Assembly: GCA_041743125.1 (NCBI GenBank)
Contig: JBGTNK010000189.1
Location: 1-64,000 of the forward strand
Direction: 5' to 3'
Source of the DNA: Terrimonas_B sp041743125
GTDB taxonomy: Bacteria > Bacteroidota > Bacteroidia > Chitinophagales > Chitinophagaceae
Length of the DNA: 64,000 nucleotides
Positions 27,504 to 37,278 of the stretch are shown here, piece by piece (the first letter of the stretch is position 1; every line of letters begins with the position of its first letter). The position numbers and the translations under genes were made by a program. The notes under the pieces are model-generated. The model did no database searches. It worked only from the letters and a program-made list of their open reading frames with translations, and was not told the origin of the DNA.

Positions 27504-28319
27504 TTACATCCTGCCTTCAAAAAATCCCATACTTGTCAAAATATCTTTTAGCAACTTCATTCTAACACCCGGCATGTCAAAATCCTGCTGAGTGGATTCA
27601 ATATTCAAAACAAAAAAATAAGGATGTCTGTTTTCCTCAACCCATCCTACCACCCATCCCAGATGTTTTTGAGTTTTCTCATTCCAGAACCCCCAGCCTG
27701 TTTTATACGCCAGGCGATAATTTGCATTATTTTCAAACAACATCGCTCTTTTCACAGCCTCCTGGTATGTTTTAAAAAAAGGCAGCTGATCAAAATACAA
27801 TCTTTTTACAAGGCCAAGCTCTTCATCCGGTGTTATCTTCAACGAATTGTCAAGCCAGAAAGTATCAATGGCACTTGTAATCTTTTTGGTTCCATAACTC
27901 AAAGAATCAAGCCAGAATTGCATAGTATCTTTTCCAATTCTCCTCGCTACTTCCTGGTAATAGGGTACAGCAGAAGAACGAAAAGCCTCATACATGGTCA
28001 GGTCTTTATTCCAACTATCAAACGACCTCTGAATCCCATCCCAATTAATGACCATACTGTCATTAACTATTTTCCCTGTTTGAAGCCCGATCAAAGAATT
28101 CACAATTTTAAAGGTAGAAGCCGGCAAATAGCTGCTATCCCGGTAGCGGGGAAGATTATAAACAGTAAATTCTCCTGTCCCGTTATCCATCATGGCAAAA
28201 CAACCGCTGACCCTATTTTCGGTAAAAAACTTTTCCAGGCTATTGTCAACCTTTACATTATTTGGTGAGCAGCCAGATAAAAAGGCAAAAAGTAAAAGGC
28301 TATAAAAATTAAATTTCAT
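27504..28319 (-). CDS. Class D (OXA-type) beta-lactamase lipoprotein
   Basis: 271 residues. Lipoprotein signal with Cys17 after LSG. Serine beta-lactamase motifs are all present: STFK (Ser68, Lys71), S-x-V as SAV (116-118), and KTG (206-208) in YKTGWGFW. The class D YGN motif appears as YGT (142-144). These define a class D enzyme, acting on penicillins and possibly others through a carbamylated Lys71. Membrane anchoring in the periplasm is expected. It precedes batB by 130 nt on the same strand. No mobile element is nearby, so it looks chromosomal and intrinsic. Its spectrum cannot be read from the sequence. Confidence 0.92.
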   Translation of the reverse strand: MKFNFYSLLLFAFLSGCSPNNVKVDNSLEKFFTENRVSGCFAMMDNGTGEFTVYNLPRYRDSSYLPASTFKIVNSLIGLQTGKIVNDSMVINWDGIQRSFDSWNKDLTMYEAFRSSAVPYYQEVARRIGKDTMQFWLDSLSYGTKKITSAIDTFWLDNSLKITPDEELGLVKRLYFDQLPFFKTYQEAVKRAMLFENNANYRLAYKTGWGFWNEKTQKHLGWVVGWVEENRHPYFFVLNIESTQQDFDMPGVRMKLLKDILTSMGFFEGRM

Positions 28320-28438
28320 CTTTATAAGAATAATCCGGAAAAAATTTAAGCGGTATCCTTCGTTGCAAAAAAAAGGACGGGAAGGGCTTTAAATATTTTA
28401 TATGCCTGTGGACAGAATAATAAATTGTTTAAATGCCA

Positions 28439-28909
28439 TCAGGCGGAAATTTCTTCAATCTTAAATTTGATAACGCCAACAGGAGCCTGAACTTCGGCAG
28501 TATCGCCAACCTTTTTTCCTAATAATCCTTGCCCGATAGGAGAGGTAACTGAGATCTTGCCCGCTTTCAGATCAGCCTCTGGTTCGCTTACAATCTGGTA
28601 AGTCACTTTCTTCTTTGTCTTTATATTAGTGATGGCCACTTTAGTAAGAATTGAAACAATACTTGTGTCAATAGTTGACTCGTCAATTACCCTGGCAACT
28701 GCCAGTTGAGATTCCAACAGGGCAATTTTTGCTTCTAACATTCCCTGCGCTTCCTTAGCTGCATCATATTCCGCATTTTCCTTCAGGTCTCCCTTTTCCC
28801 TTGCCTCCGCAATAGCCCGGCTTGCTGCGGGTCTTTCCACACCTCTTTTATGCTGAAGCTCAGTCTTCATTTGCTCCAAAGTTTCTTTGGTTACATATTG
28901 AATATTCAT
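28439..28909 (-). CDS. greA: Transcription elongation factor GreA
   Basis: 156 residues with the two GreA parts: an N-terminal coiled-coil ending in GDLKENAEYDAAKE, whose acidic tip coordinates Mg in the RNA polymerase secondary channel, and a C-terminal FKBP-like domain (SPIGQGLLGKKVGD). It stimulates transcript cleavage in backtracked polymerase. Length and motifs are canonical. A terminator lies just upstream, so greA probably has its own promoter. Confidence 0.96.
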   Translation of the reverse strand: MNIQYVTKETLEQMKTELQHKRGVERPAASRAIAEAREKGDLKENAEYDAAKEAQGMLEAKIALLESQLAVARVIDESTIDTSIVSILTKVAITNIKTKKKVTYQIVSEPEADLKAGKISVTSPIGQGLLGKKVGDTAEVQAPVGVIKFKIEEISA

Positions 28910-28928
28910 AAAACTACTTTGATAGAAA

Positions 28929-28968
28929 ACAAAAAAATAACAACGCCTCAGACTTTACTGAAGCGTTG
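28929..28968 (-). terminator. Rho-independent terminator between the hydroxyacid dehydrogenase and greA
   Basis: On the minus strand, an inverted repeat at 28941-28968 (about nine pairs, one mismatch, loop ACTTTA in plus sense) is followed by a T-rich tract (28929-28940 as A on plus). It lies between the stop of the dehydrogenase and the greA start. Confidence 0.75.
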
Positions 28969-29060
28969 CACTATTAAAGATCAAAGATAATGAACTATTT
29001 TAAAAATAACCGGCTTAGTTTATTTTGAATATTCCCATAGCCATAGATTTTCCCTCAAAA

Positions 29061-29990
29061 TCATTCATTTCCAGGTATTTTGTCTACAAGGATCCGGGCC
29101 ATTTTAAAAAGTGCCTCGTGGCTATATCCTGCAATATGCGGGGTAATAATGATATTGGGCTGGGCCAACATCCATGCCATGCTTTCCTTTTCCTGGGGGG
29201 AATAAGTCTCCAATTTTTCATTTTCAAGAACATCCAAAGCAGCCCCAGCTATTTTTTTATTTTTTATAGCATCCATAAAATGAGCCGTGTGTACTACTTT
29301 ACCCCGTGAGGTATTCAGAAAAAAGGGCGACTGCCTGAGGTTATTAAAAAATGCCGCATCAGCCAGGTGAAATGTTTCTTCAGTCAATGGTACATTCAGG
29401 CTGATAACATCGGCATAACGGCCGATCTGTTCCATACTGGCCTCTTTAATATATCCCTCACTAAACCCAAATTTGTATTTGTCATAGGCCAGAACAGTTA
29501 CTCCAAAGGGTTGCAACAACCTGGCAAAAGAACTGCCCGTATTGCCAAATCCTATAATGCCAACGGTTTTCCCATTCAATTCAATACCCCGGTTTTCGTC
29601 TCTTTTCCAGATGCCCTCCTTTACCTCCCGAAAAGAGGCGTTTATATTGTTCATCAGGCTGAGCAGCATTCCAAGAGATTGTTCCGCCACTGCATTGGAA
29701 TTGCCCTCCGGGCTGCTGACGCATTGTATTCCCTTACTTTTTGCATAGGGTACGTCAATTAATTCTAAACCACTACCCAACCTGCCAATCCATTTGAGCG
29801 AATTTGCTTTTTCCAACAGCGGCCTGTCAATTTTTAACCGGGTTGTTACCACCAACCCTGAAATATCACCGATTTGTTCCGCCAATTCATCATAAGAAAT
29901 CTTTGGATTATAAATTAAGTGGTAACCCCGCTTTTGAAGTTCAATTTGAAGATATTCATGTGCCCTGACTGTAATAATAACTTTCTTCAT
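29061..29990 (-). CDS. D-isomer-specific 2-hydroxyacid dehydrogenase (phosphoglycerate dehydrogenase-like)
   Basis: 309 residues. NAD-binding Rossmann motif GIIGFGNTGSSFA near residues 145-157; catalytic Arg in NTSRGK, Glu in DVLENEK, and His in ITPHIAGY, the order of the family. It uses a 2-hydroxy/2-keto acid substrate. Short single-domain members in Bacteroidota are often annotated as phosphoglycerate dehydrogenase. The lack of C-terminal ACT or ASB domains fits that but does not prove it. It lies 13 nt downstream of rsmA on the same strand. Confidence 0.88.
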   Translation of the reverse strand: MKKVIITVRAHEYLQIELQKRGYHLIYNPKISYDELAEQIGDISGLVVTTRLKIDRPLLEKANSLKWIGRLGSGLELIDVPYAKSKGIQCVSSPEGNSNAVAEQSLGMLLSLMNNINASFREVKEGIWKRDENRGIELNGKTVGIIGFGNTGSSFARLLQPFGVTVLAYDKYKFGFSEGYIKEASMEQIGRYADVISLNVPLTEETFHLADAAFFNNLRQSPFFLNTSRGKVVHTAHFMDAIKNKKIAGAALDVLENEKLETYSPQEKESMAWMLAQPNIIITPHIAGYSHEALFKMARILVDKIPGNE

Positions 29991-30003
29991 ACCGCTTCCC
30001 GAA

Positions 30004-30756
30004 TTAATTCATTTTGAATGTGAGATCTGCAAATTGCTGCACGGTCAGTTGCTCCGCTCTCTTATTAAATAATTCGTCCTGCAACGTTGCTGCATCAAAT
30101 AATCCTTTTACGGCGTTCCTCAGGGTTTTTCTCCGTTGATTAAATGCAGTTTTCACTAACAGAAAAAATGCTTTCTCACTTTTCATGACCAGCAGTTGTT
30201 TTTTAGGCAACAGCCTTATCACCCCGCTTTTTACCTTTGGTGGAGGTGTAAAACATAGCTCATTGACATCAAACAAATATTCTACTTCGAAAAAGGCCTG
30301 CACTAAAACACTTAATACGCCGTACACTTTGTTACCTTCCTTTGAAGCAGCCCGTTGAGCCACTTCTTTCTGAAACATACCAATTACACACTCTACATCT
30401 TCTTTCCATTCAAGAATCTTAAAAAGTATTTGTGTAGATATATTATAAGGAAAATTTCCTATCACTGTAAAGGGTGCATCGAAAGGTTTTTCTATTTCCA
30501 GAAAATTTTGATGAATTATTTTTCCTTTCAAAGAAGGATATGTTTTTAATAAATACTCTATTTTTTCCTCATCAAGTTCTATAGCTTTAAAATCAATATC
30601 CTTCAATTGCAACAAATATTTAGTCAATGCTCCTCCACCCGGTCCTACTTCCAGCAATTGCTTGAATGAGTGCTCCTGTAATGAGGCTACAATTTTTCTA
30701 CAAATATTTTCATCCTTCAGGAAATGCTGTCCCAACGATTTTTTCAGGGTATACAT
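30004..30756 (-). CDS. rsmA: 16S rRNA dimethyladenosine transferase RsmA (KsgA)
   Basis: 250 residues from the ATG at 30756; the frame also has an upstream TTG, judged less likely. The N-terminal SLGQHFL and SAM-binding EVGPGGGALT are typical, with NFPYNIS (the N-x-P-Y catalytic motif) and a C-terminal helical domain (FNQRRKTLRN). RsmA dimethylates A1518 and A1519 of 16S rRNA, a late ribosome-assembly step. It is first in the minus-strand run with the dehydrogenase downstream. Confidence 0.96.
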   Translation of the reverse strand: MYTLKKSLGQHFLKDENICRKIVASLQEHSFKQLLEVGPGGGALTKYLLQLKDIDFKAIELDEEKIEYLLKTYPSLKGKIIHQNFLEIEKPFDAPFTVIGNFPYNISTQILFKILEWKEDVECVIGMFQKEVAQRAASKEGNKVYGVLSVLVQAFFEVEYLFDVNELCFTPPPKVKSGVIRLLPKKQLLVMKSEKAFFLLVKTAFNQRRKTLRNAVKGLFDAATLQDELFNKRAEQLTVQQFADLTFKMN

Positions 30757-30943
30757 GCCATGCAAATGTATAGCAGTTAAAGGAACCGCGTATCAATATG
30801 TTATGGGATCGGGCTTTGACTTTTTAATTTCGGGATCAGCTGTATAATTATATTTTTTTCAAGTACAAAAAATATATGGCTTGCGGATTAGTAGGATTAT
30901 TCGTTACTCCAATGAAATGGCATAAATGATTAAAAGTCTCGTA

Positions 30944-33571
30944 TTATTTTCTTATAATCATTTTTTGGGTGTCCGTCCATTCACTGGTATTTACATGAAC
31001 AAAATAAGTGCCCGCGGGCCAGGTTGATTGAATAGGTAAGGCGTAATTATTCAATCCTTTTTGCATGACAACATTTTGTTGTGATATAGTTTTCCCTTCA
31101 GCATTAATAATTTTTATTTGTCCGGCAGCAACAGAGCGATCCGCCTTGATAGCAATAGTTGCTTTTTCTACAACCGGATTAGGGAAAAGCAGGATTGATG
31201 CCTTTGGATCAAGGAGTGTTATTGATCTAACTATGCTGTAGTTAATATCATTTTCAGATTTATCTAATTTGATCCTGTAATATGAAACCCCGGTGTATGG
31301 TTTAATATCCGTGAAATTATAAAACTGGGTTCCTCCTTTTTGAAGAGCCGGAATAAAAGTAAGAACTTCCCAATCCCTTCCATTTTCGCTGCGTTGTATT
31401 TCATAACCCGGGAAATTGATATCCTCACTTGCGGTCCATTCCAACCTTACTCTTGAATCCTTTATTAGATTTGCTTCAAATGAAATCATAGTTAAGGGCA
31501 GAACAATATCATCAACTACAACCCGGTAATCTTCAACTTCTCCCATATCATAATACCCTGTTGCATTATTTATTGACATACCAGTGGCCTGGTCTGTAAT
31601 ACGTATCCGGAGATAGGTATAAGTGCCGCTGGGAAGTGTACTGGGTGTGCTTGGCCAGCTGAGTGCTATGGTTTGGGTACTGGATGAAGAAGCAACTGTT
31701 ATCGGGGTGATGCCTTCGCTTGGATCAAAAATACCATTGCCATTAAAATCAAGCCAGGCGCAAACTGTAGCGTTTGTTCCGGTATTGTTAAACACTTCAA
31801 GCTGTGCTAAATAATTGCCCGCAGATGGTGAAAAAATAGGTACAAAGGAAAGCCCGTCCTCATAATTATCTTCTACGGTAGTAAGTCCGCGTTTTAGCCA
31901 CTCCACGTCTTCATCATATCCTAAAATCATTTTAGTTCGCCCGTTAGAAACATTGGGAGTTAATGTATCATGGCAGGCCGGGGAAAGAGGATCAGGATCA
32001 TAGCTGGCAGGCGCATCTCCAAAATCCAGGAATGGCCGGTAGGGACCTGCTGCATCTCCCCAGCTGGCGGCAGAACCTGTAGGAATAGCGGGTCCGAGCG
32101 GAGCCCAAATAGTTCGGGTAGTGCCTCCAACCAGGCCATTGGTTCCGTTATATAGTGATAAGGTAAAATCTACATTGTATATTTTTTCATCCCAACCGAT
32201 AGAGACCTGTTTGGGAACAACTCCTGCCGGAGTATAACTTACTCTTGAACCGGACATCAGGTCAAACTGGTAAAAATCAGTACCGCCGCTTTGCGAGCCA
32301 TCAAAATCTACTAACATTCCGTCAGACACGGCAAAATCACTCCAGTCATGTATGTTCTGGGAGCTGACACCATCATCGGCTGTTACACCAAATACCTGGG
32401 CTGCAGGAGCAATAGGATTTCCTGCAGCATCAAAATCAATTTTCCAAATGGTAGATTTTCTGCCTGCAGCATAAGCGCTTCCGCCAGTAGTTCCAGTATA
32501 TCCTTCTATACCTAAATAAAGTGAGCCATTATAAAAGGTGGCCGCACCCGACTCTACACCACTTTCATAAGTAGGAATGCCAAATGTATTCACATCAGGA
32601 ATTACTACGGATATTGTTTTGCTATCTACATCATATTTTTTAAGCACTTTATCAACCTGTGGATTCAGTCCGGCTCTTTGTGTAAGGCTATAGGTGTAAT
32701 AAACCACTCTTCTGTAGGGATCGTATGCCATGGAGTTAAGCCGGTCGTGCCCAGGCTCGTTAAAAAGAAAATATCCCCTTCCGCTAGCTGGATCTACATA
32801 ATAAATGTTATTGTTCACAACGGCCAGTACGTATTGAGGCTGTCCCGTAAAAGGGCGGGATATCTGTTGGTAATTATTAGGAAATGTACCGGTAACACAG
32901 GCGTTGATATCACCCAACCAAAAATCTCCTGCGGCATTATAAAACCTGAGAACTACCCGGCTTACAGGGCCACCAACAGAAACGTTAATGGCCCCGAAAT
33001 TATTTGTATTAGCATAGTTGGTTGCAGGTCCGTTTGCAGTTGCACTGATAGAACCTGAACCGGCAATTGTTATTGCAGAACCGGCATTAGCTCTGGCAAT
33101 TGTTATAGTTTGAGCTACTCCAAGCGAATTAATCGCTGTCACGTTGACCCGCTGGCTAACATCAAGGTCAAAAACCGAGAATTGAACATTTGAAACATTG
33201 GCATCAAAGGTCATTGTAACAGTTGTGTTTGCTGCTGCGGTTGTGGTAAACTGAACATCGTCACCAGCGGTAGCAAAACTTCCGGCATGGGCAGTATTAG
33301 TTCCGTTCTCCCCATTCAGCGTGATATTTGCTGAAGGTGCCATGGCAAAATTTAATTTCCTGGTGCCTATTGTAAAATTTTGATTGTAGGGAAATGCTGC
33401 CGAAGGATAGAAACTGGTATACCGGGTATTGTTAGAAGGCAAAAAATCGATATGATCCCAATTTAATTGGGCCTGGGTAGATCCTGCCGGGCACTGGGCA
33501 TGGCTGATCCCTGCAATCAGCAGTATCGAAATCGTTAACAAATAAAATTCCAGAGTAAAGTTTGTTTTCAT
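30944..33571 (-). CDS. T9SS-secreted multidomain protein with GEVED domain
   Basis: 875 residues from the ATG at 33571, where a signal peptide begins (to SHAQ). A longer frame to 33625 adds 18 residues before it. The N-terminal part is beta-sandwich-like, followed by a region with repeated YYVDPASGRGYF-type segments, probably a beta-propeller-like fold. Then DFGDAPASYD and a DWFDFNGNGIFD-like segment (AWLDFNGNGIFD, ITDQATG) identify a GEVED domain, then an FN3-like pre-sorting domain (EIQRSENGRDWEVL), and a T9SS type A tail ending in LFPNPVVE...GTYFVHV. It is expected on the cell surface or released. No enzymatic motif is visible. Confidence 0.85.
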   Translation of the reverse strand: MKTNFTLEFYLLTISILLIAGISHAQCPAGSTQAQLNWDHIDFLPSNNTRYTSFYPSAAFPYNQNFTIGTRKLNFAMAPSANITLNGENGTNTAHAGSFATAGDDVQFTTTAAANTTVTMTFDANVSNVQFSVFDLDVSQRVNVTAINSLGVAQTITIARANAGSAITIAGSGSISATANGPATNYANTNNFGAINVSVGGPVSRVVLRFYNAAGDFWLGDINACVTGTFPNNYQQISRPFTGQPQYVLAVVNNNIYYVDPASGRGYFLFNEPGHDRLNSMAYDPYRRVVYYTYSLTQRAGLNPQVDKVLKKYDVDSKTISVVIPDVNTFGIPTYESGVESGAATFYNGSLYLGIEGYTGTTGGSAYAAGRKSTIWKIDFDAAGNPIAPAAQVFGVTADDGVSSQNIHDWSDFAVSDGMLVDFDGSQSGGTDFYQFDLMSGSRVSYTPAGVVPKQVSIGWDEKIYNVDFTLSLYNGTNGLVGGTTRTIWAPLGPAIPTGSAASWGDAAGPYRPFLDFGDAPASYDPDPLSPACHDTLTPNVSNGRTKMILGYDEDVEWLKRGLTTVEDNYEDGLSFVPIFSPSAGNYLAQLEVFNNTGTNATVCAWLDFNGNGIFDPSEGITPITVASSSSTQTIALSWPSTPSTLPSGTYTYLRIRITDQATGMSINNATGYYDMGEVEDYRVVVDDIVLPLTMISFEANLIKDSRVRLEWTASEDINFPGYEIQRSENGRDWEVLTFIPALQKGGTQFYNFTDIKPYTGVSYYRIKLDKSENDINYSIVRSITLLDPKASILLFPNPVVEKATIAIKADRSVAAGQIKIINAEGKTISQQNVVMQKGLNNYALPIQSTWPAGTYFVHVNTSEWTDTQKMIIRK

Positions 33572-33970
33572 AGTTAGAATTTTAGAGGTTTTTCTACCGA
33601 CTCCACTCTTAATCTTTTCATTCACTCAATTCGCTCACACCATCTCTGCCATTCTTTTTTTTAATCTTCTGATAAAAATTTCATCAGGTTTAGGATTTTG
33701 GATTATACTTCCTGAAAATTAATATATCTGCCTGAGATCTTATTCTAATGCCCCGAAATATGGCATCAAAAAAGTATATATCCCAATTGAATTTACCTTG
33801 TTTTAAAAGGGGAAAAGGAGGCCCACCGTATTTCTCCTATTTATTGCCTGTCGCCCCTCAAAAAAGGCTGGATTAGTTCCGGCCGGCAGATTGCCTGACA
33901 CTAAATAAAAATAAAAATCCCCTTCGGAGAAGAAGAGGATTTATTATCATTTAACAGGAACGTTTGTAAT
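33572..33970. other. Intergenic stretch after the M14 carboxypeptidase gene
   Basis: About 400 nt. It holds a terminator for the carboxypeptidase gene (33904-33942) and probably the promoter of the GEVED protein. No coding sequence recognised. Confidence 0.6.
33904..33942 (-). terminator. Rho-independent terminator after the M14 carboxypeptidase gene
   Basis: On the minus strand, an 11-nt stem (33915-33942 overall, one mismatch) of AAATCCTCTTC/GAAGGGGATTT type is followed by a T-rich tract read from 33919 down to 33904. It begins about 28 nt after the stop at 33971. Confidence 0.75.
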
Positions 33971-36751
33971 TTACTTTACCAATTTTTTGATGGCTATTAT
34001 TTCATTTTTATTGTTACGAATAGTTACAATGAGCATTTGAGCTGTTTTTAATCCCGAATCAAATTTTACTTCAGTTTCGCTGATTCCCGGATAAATTTTT
34101 TCTTCATGAATTTTTCTTCCGGCAAGGTCCGTTATGATAATATAAAACTGTTCAGAGGGCAATGGACTTAATTTGATCTTCAGAAAATCAGTAACCGGGT
34201 TAGGATAAACCATAATGTTCAAATTTGCAGGATTGAATTTAACGTTGACCGTATTACTGTATACGAACATTCCATTTTTATCCACCTGCTTTATCCTGTA
34301 AAAATTATTGCCATTATTTGGTTTTGTATCCACGTAATAGAAGGGAGCCGCAGGTGGCCCGCGACCTATAACCTGAAAGTTGAAGCTGTTATCAGACTTT
34401 TCTATTTCAAAATAATCGTGGTCCTGGTCCGTAATTGCTTCCCAATTAAGTCGAATGGTCTTATCAGCCATTAATTGACCGCTGAAGCTTAGAAAATGGA
34501 CAGGTAATGTTACCGGTGGCGCTAAAGTTTTAACGATCATAAAATTGTCAATATAAAAACCATCATCCAGATCATTTTCAAAATCATTCGCAGATGTACC
34601 ATCAGAACTAAATTCAAACCGAAACCTCACATTGTTGCTTGAATAAAATGATGACGGTATTTCGATAAGCTCTCTTGTCCAGTTTTCCTTTATTCCGGTT
34701 AAAGCCGGTAAACCTCCCAGTCTTCCCTGGTTGGTGGTATTCGTTTCCTGAACGGTAGTGCGGCCGGCGAGATCTGTCCAGGTACCATCCAAACCGTTTG
34801 TACTGTTAGCAGACATCTGCAGTCGCAGTATATCGCGGAAATTTTCCGCACGATGTCTTGTCCAAAAACTAATATAAGCAGCCGGGGCATCACTTAAGTC
34901 AAAGGCATTCTTCAATGCCGCTATCCGGGTACTGTTGCTTGTATAATTGCCTCCCGGAGATTCGGTTAATGATTTGGTTCCCGTATTGGAAAAGGTTGTT
35001 GTATAGTTCCATCCTCCGGAAACCGTCCAGTTAGAAGTAACTGAAGTACCTTCCATATCATCTGAAAAGATATTGACGGGGTTGTAGATTTTGGTTACGG
35101 TATCATAAATCGTAATGCCGCCGGTTTCCACCTTCCAAACAAATTTTACCGGTTGCCCATTCCCTAATGAAGGGGATAAAATAATGGGAATATTTCCGGA
35201 ATAGCTGTCATAATAGGCTGGCAGGCTATTTATAATTTCAGGCGCCCCCACCGATTGAATATTTTGCAATGGAATAACACTTACGGTTACGGGGCTATCT
35301 CCCAGTCCTACCCTTTGTATTTTAAAACCCAGGCTGGGATTGAGCATACTAATCGCAATATCATCCAGGTCCTGCACATCAACATACGAGCCAGCGGCAA
35401 AGGCTAATTGAATATTCTGAAAGCAAAGATTTTTGCAAAGCTCTATGATCTGGCTGCTTGGTGCCCAAAAACCACCACCGCCAGCCTCCCCTGTCATGCC
35501 ATAAATTTTTCCCTTTTTATTGGCCTCACCGGAAAAACTTTCTATATCGCCTAATAGCCACCAGTCTTTTACTCCTCCGGCCACTTCGTATTGAACCGTG
35601 GCATAACTATCTCCTGCCCTGTGACCGTTGTATTTACCCATTAAGGCAGGTACAAAGGAATAAAATCTTGAATCAGGAACAGACATAGAATGGTAAGCCC
35701 TTCTTCCAAACGGCAAAGAATAATATGGCCCTGAACAATGCTGATCAAATGCAGCTACAAAATTGCGGGCGTAACACAAGTCCCTGATGGCCCTGGTTTC
35801 CGGTTCCGAAAAAGCACTGGTTCCCCAATAAGTTTGATCAGATGAATTGGATGAGCCACAACTGGATGAAGCTCCTGCACAATCACTCCAGTCAATTCCG
35901 TAATTCCTGTTCAGATCAACTCCTTTCTGCCTGTTGGAGCTCATATCGTCTACACCCACATTCCTTCGATTTTTTCTTTGCATTCCCCCACCAGATGGGT
36001 TATTGATCTCATTGTAAACATACCCGTCGGGATTCACGCAGGGCACAATGAATATCTCCCTGTTGTTTACAAGGTCAGTAACAGACTGGTTGGTTCCGTA
36101 ATTCTGTGCAAGGTATTGAGCGAAAAAAATCAGGCTTGTTCCTGTAATGGCTTCCCTGGCATGTTGCAAACCCAGGTAAAGCAGTTCTGGTTCATTATTC
36201 TCATCGGTACCCACGTTATCAGAAATTTTAAGACACCATATGGTTCTTCCTTCAATGGATGTACCGATCGAAGTTTTTTGTACCAGCGATGGAAAGGCTG
36301 CCACCAGGTTATTCATTTGGGTGTTCATTTCTGAAAATGTATAAAAGCCACCCATGCTACCCGGAGGTAGTCCGTTGGTTGAAAAAAAGGAAGGCGTCGA
36401 AATAAAATTCCGGATTGATTGTGCCGACGTTTCAAATGCGGCTCTATTTCCTGAATTAAAAAAAGCCTTGCTCTGTTCTACAAAATTTTTGGTAACATCA
36501 CCAATCAACACTTCAAAAGCATACCCGGATGAGCGTAGTTTATTTTGAGCGAATTCGCTGATCTCAGCAATGATGGCATCGCCTTCTGAATTGAAATGAT
36601 CTGCGTCCATCATACCAATTACTGCTTGTCTTTCAGTAGTATTTTCCGGAAGTTTAATTTTTATTTTGCTAAACTTTTCCTGGGCGTAGCCTTTTGGAAA
36701 AAGAAATAGTATCAAGCCTATAGCAAGGACGAAAAATTTAATCTTCTTCAT
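33971..36751 (-). CDS. M14-family zinc carboxypeptidase, T9SS cargo
   Basis: 926 residues from the ATG at 36751, which opens a signal peptide (KGYAQ); a frame continuing to 36898 adds 49 unlikely residues. The M14 catalytic domain spans about residues 110-450: HAREAITG (zinc ligands His and Glu), FDQHCSGPYY (third ligand His) and MTGEAGGGG (catalytic Glu). Then a jelly-roll-like domain (GFYIDNFMIVK), an FN3-like domain (EIEKSDNSFNFQVIG) and a T9SS tail (VYPNPVTDFLKI). It is expected to remove C-terminal residues from peptides outside the cell. Specificity, metallocarboxypeptidase A- or T-like, is undetermined. Confidence 0.9.
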   Translation of the reverse strand: MKKIKFFVLAIGLILFLFPKGYAQEKFSKIKIKLPENTTERQAVIGMMDADHFNSEGDAIIAEISEFAQNKLRSSGYAFEVLIGDVTKNFVEQSKAFFNSGNRAAFETSAQSIRNFISTPSFFSTNGLPPGSMGGFYTFSEMNTQMNNLVAAFPSLVQKTSIGTSIEGRTIWCLKISDNVGTDENNEPELLYLGLQHAREAITGTSLIFFAQYLAQNYGTNQSVTDLVNNREIFIVPCVNPDGYVYNEINNPSGGGMQRKNRRNVGVDDMSSNRQKGVDLNRNYGIDWSDCAGASSSCGSSNSSDQTYWGTSAFSEPETRAIRDLCYARNFVAAFDQHCSGPYYSLPFGRRAYHSMSVPDSRFYSFVPALMGKYNGHRAGDSYATVQYEVAGGVKDWWLLGDIESFSGEANKKGKIYGMTGEAGGGGFWAPSSQIIELCKNLCFQNIQLAFAAGSYVDVQDLDDIAISMLNPSLGFKIQRVGLGDSPVTVSVIPLQNIQSVGAPEIINSLPAYYDSYSGNIPIILSPSLGNGQPVKFVWKVETGGITIYDTVTKIYNPVNIFSDDMEGTSVTSNWTVSGGWNYTTTFSNTGTKSLTESPGGNYTSNSTRIAALKNAFDLSDAPAAYISFWTRHRAENFRDILRLQMSANSTNGLDGTWTDLAGRTTVQETNTTNQGRLGGLPALTGIKENWTRELIEIPSSFYSSNNVRFRFEFSSDGTSANDFENDLDDGFYIDNFMIVKTLAPPVTLPVHFLSFSGQLMADKTIRLNWEAITDQDHDYFEIEKSDNSFNFQVIGRGPPAAPFYYVDTKPNNGNNFYRIKQVDKNGMFVYSNTVNVKFNPANLNIMVYPNPVTDFLKIKLSPLPSEQFYIIITDLAGRKIHEEKIYPGISETEVKFDSGLKTAQMLIVTIRNNKNEIIAIKKLVK

Positions 36752-37278
36752 AAGGTTCGGATTAGGTGAACACAATACCCATTCTAATTCTTCAGCCGCC
36801 TTATTTAAAAGACGGAAAAGCTGTGGTGATTCCAGGAGTTGAAAATAGAAGGAAGCTTTTGAAAAAAAAAGGTAAATGCACTTTGGAAAGCGATGCATTT
36901 TTTTATGGAAATACCGGGGAAAAAATATAACTGCGGGGAAAATTTACTAATAGAAAAATACTGAAAGGGATAATACGGAGTTATATTACCACTGTACTTG
37001 TATGATTAATCAGCATTTATTAAATAATTACCTTCAATTGTTTATTTTTTATTGTTTTTAGTTTAATGGTATTCGCCAAAAAATCATCCCGGTTTGTGAA
37101 GGAAAATTCGGTTATGGACATTTCATTTTTTGAATTGATTCAGAAATAAGAAAGTTTATTTATTACACACGGATTCTCCATCCATATTCTTAATGCTAAA
37201 AACTCCCTTCAGTTAAATGAAGGGAGTTTTTAAAAATATAATCGCCAGGATGAATACTTAAACCTGCGCAGAATTATT
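36752..37278. other. Intergenic stretch between the carboxypeptidase gene and the GSDH gene
   Basis: 527 nt, AT-rich. It contains the terminator at 37198-37231. I see no convincing gene. The rest should carry the carboxypeptidase promoter. Confidence 0.55.
37198..37231 (-). terminator. Rho-independent terminator after the 1236-residue GSDH gene
   Basis: Perfect inverted repeat with stems AAAAACTCCCTTCA and TGAAGGGAGTTTTT and a 6-nt loop GTTAAA, flanked by A on the left and T on the right, so it can serve the minus-strand gene ending at 37279 and would also work in the other direction. Confidence 0.8.

Noticed and set aside
27624..28268. Long plus-strand open frame (214 codons) opposite the beta-lactamase gene
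   Set aside because: It is antisense to a gene with complete class D motifs, and its content is not protein-like.
36752..36898. N-terminal extension of the M14 carboxypeptidase
   Set aside because: The signal peptide starts at the ATG at 36751; the 49 residues before it have no family-like pattern.
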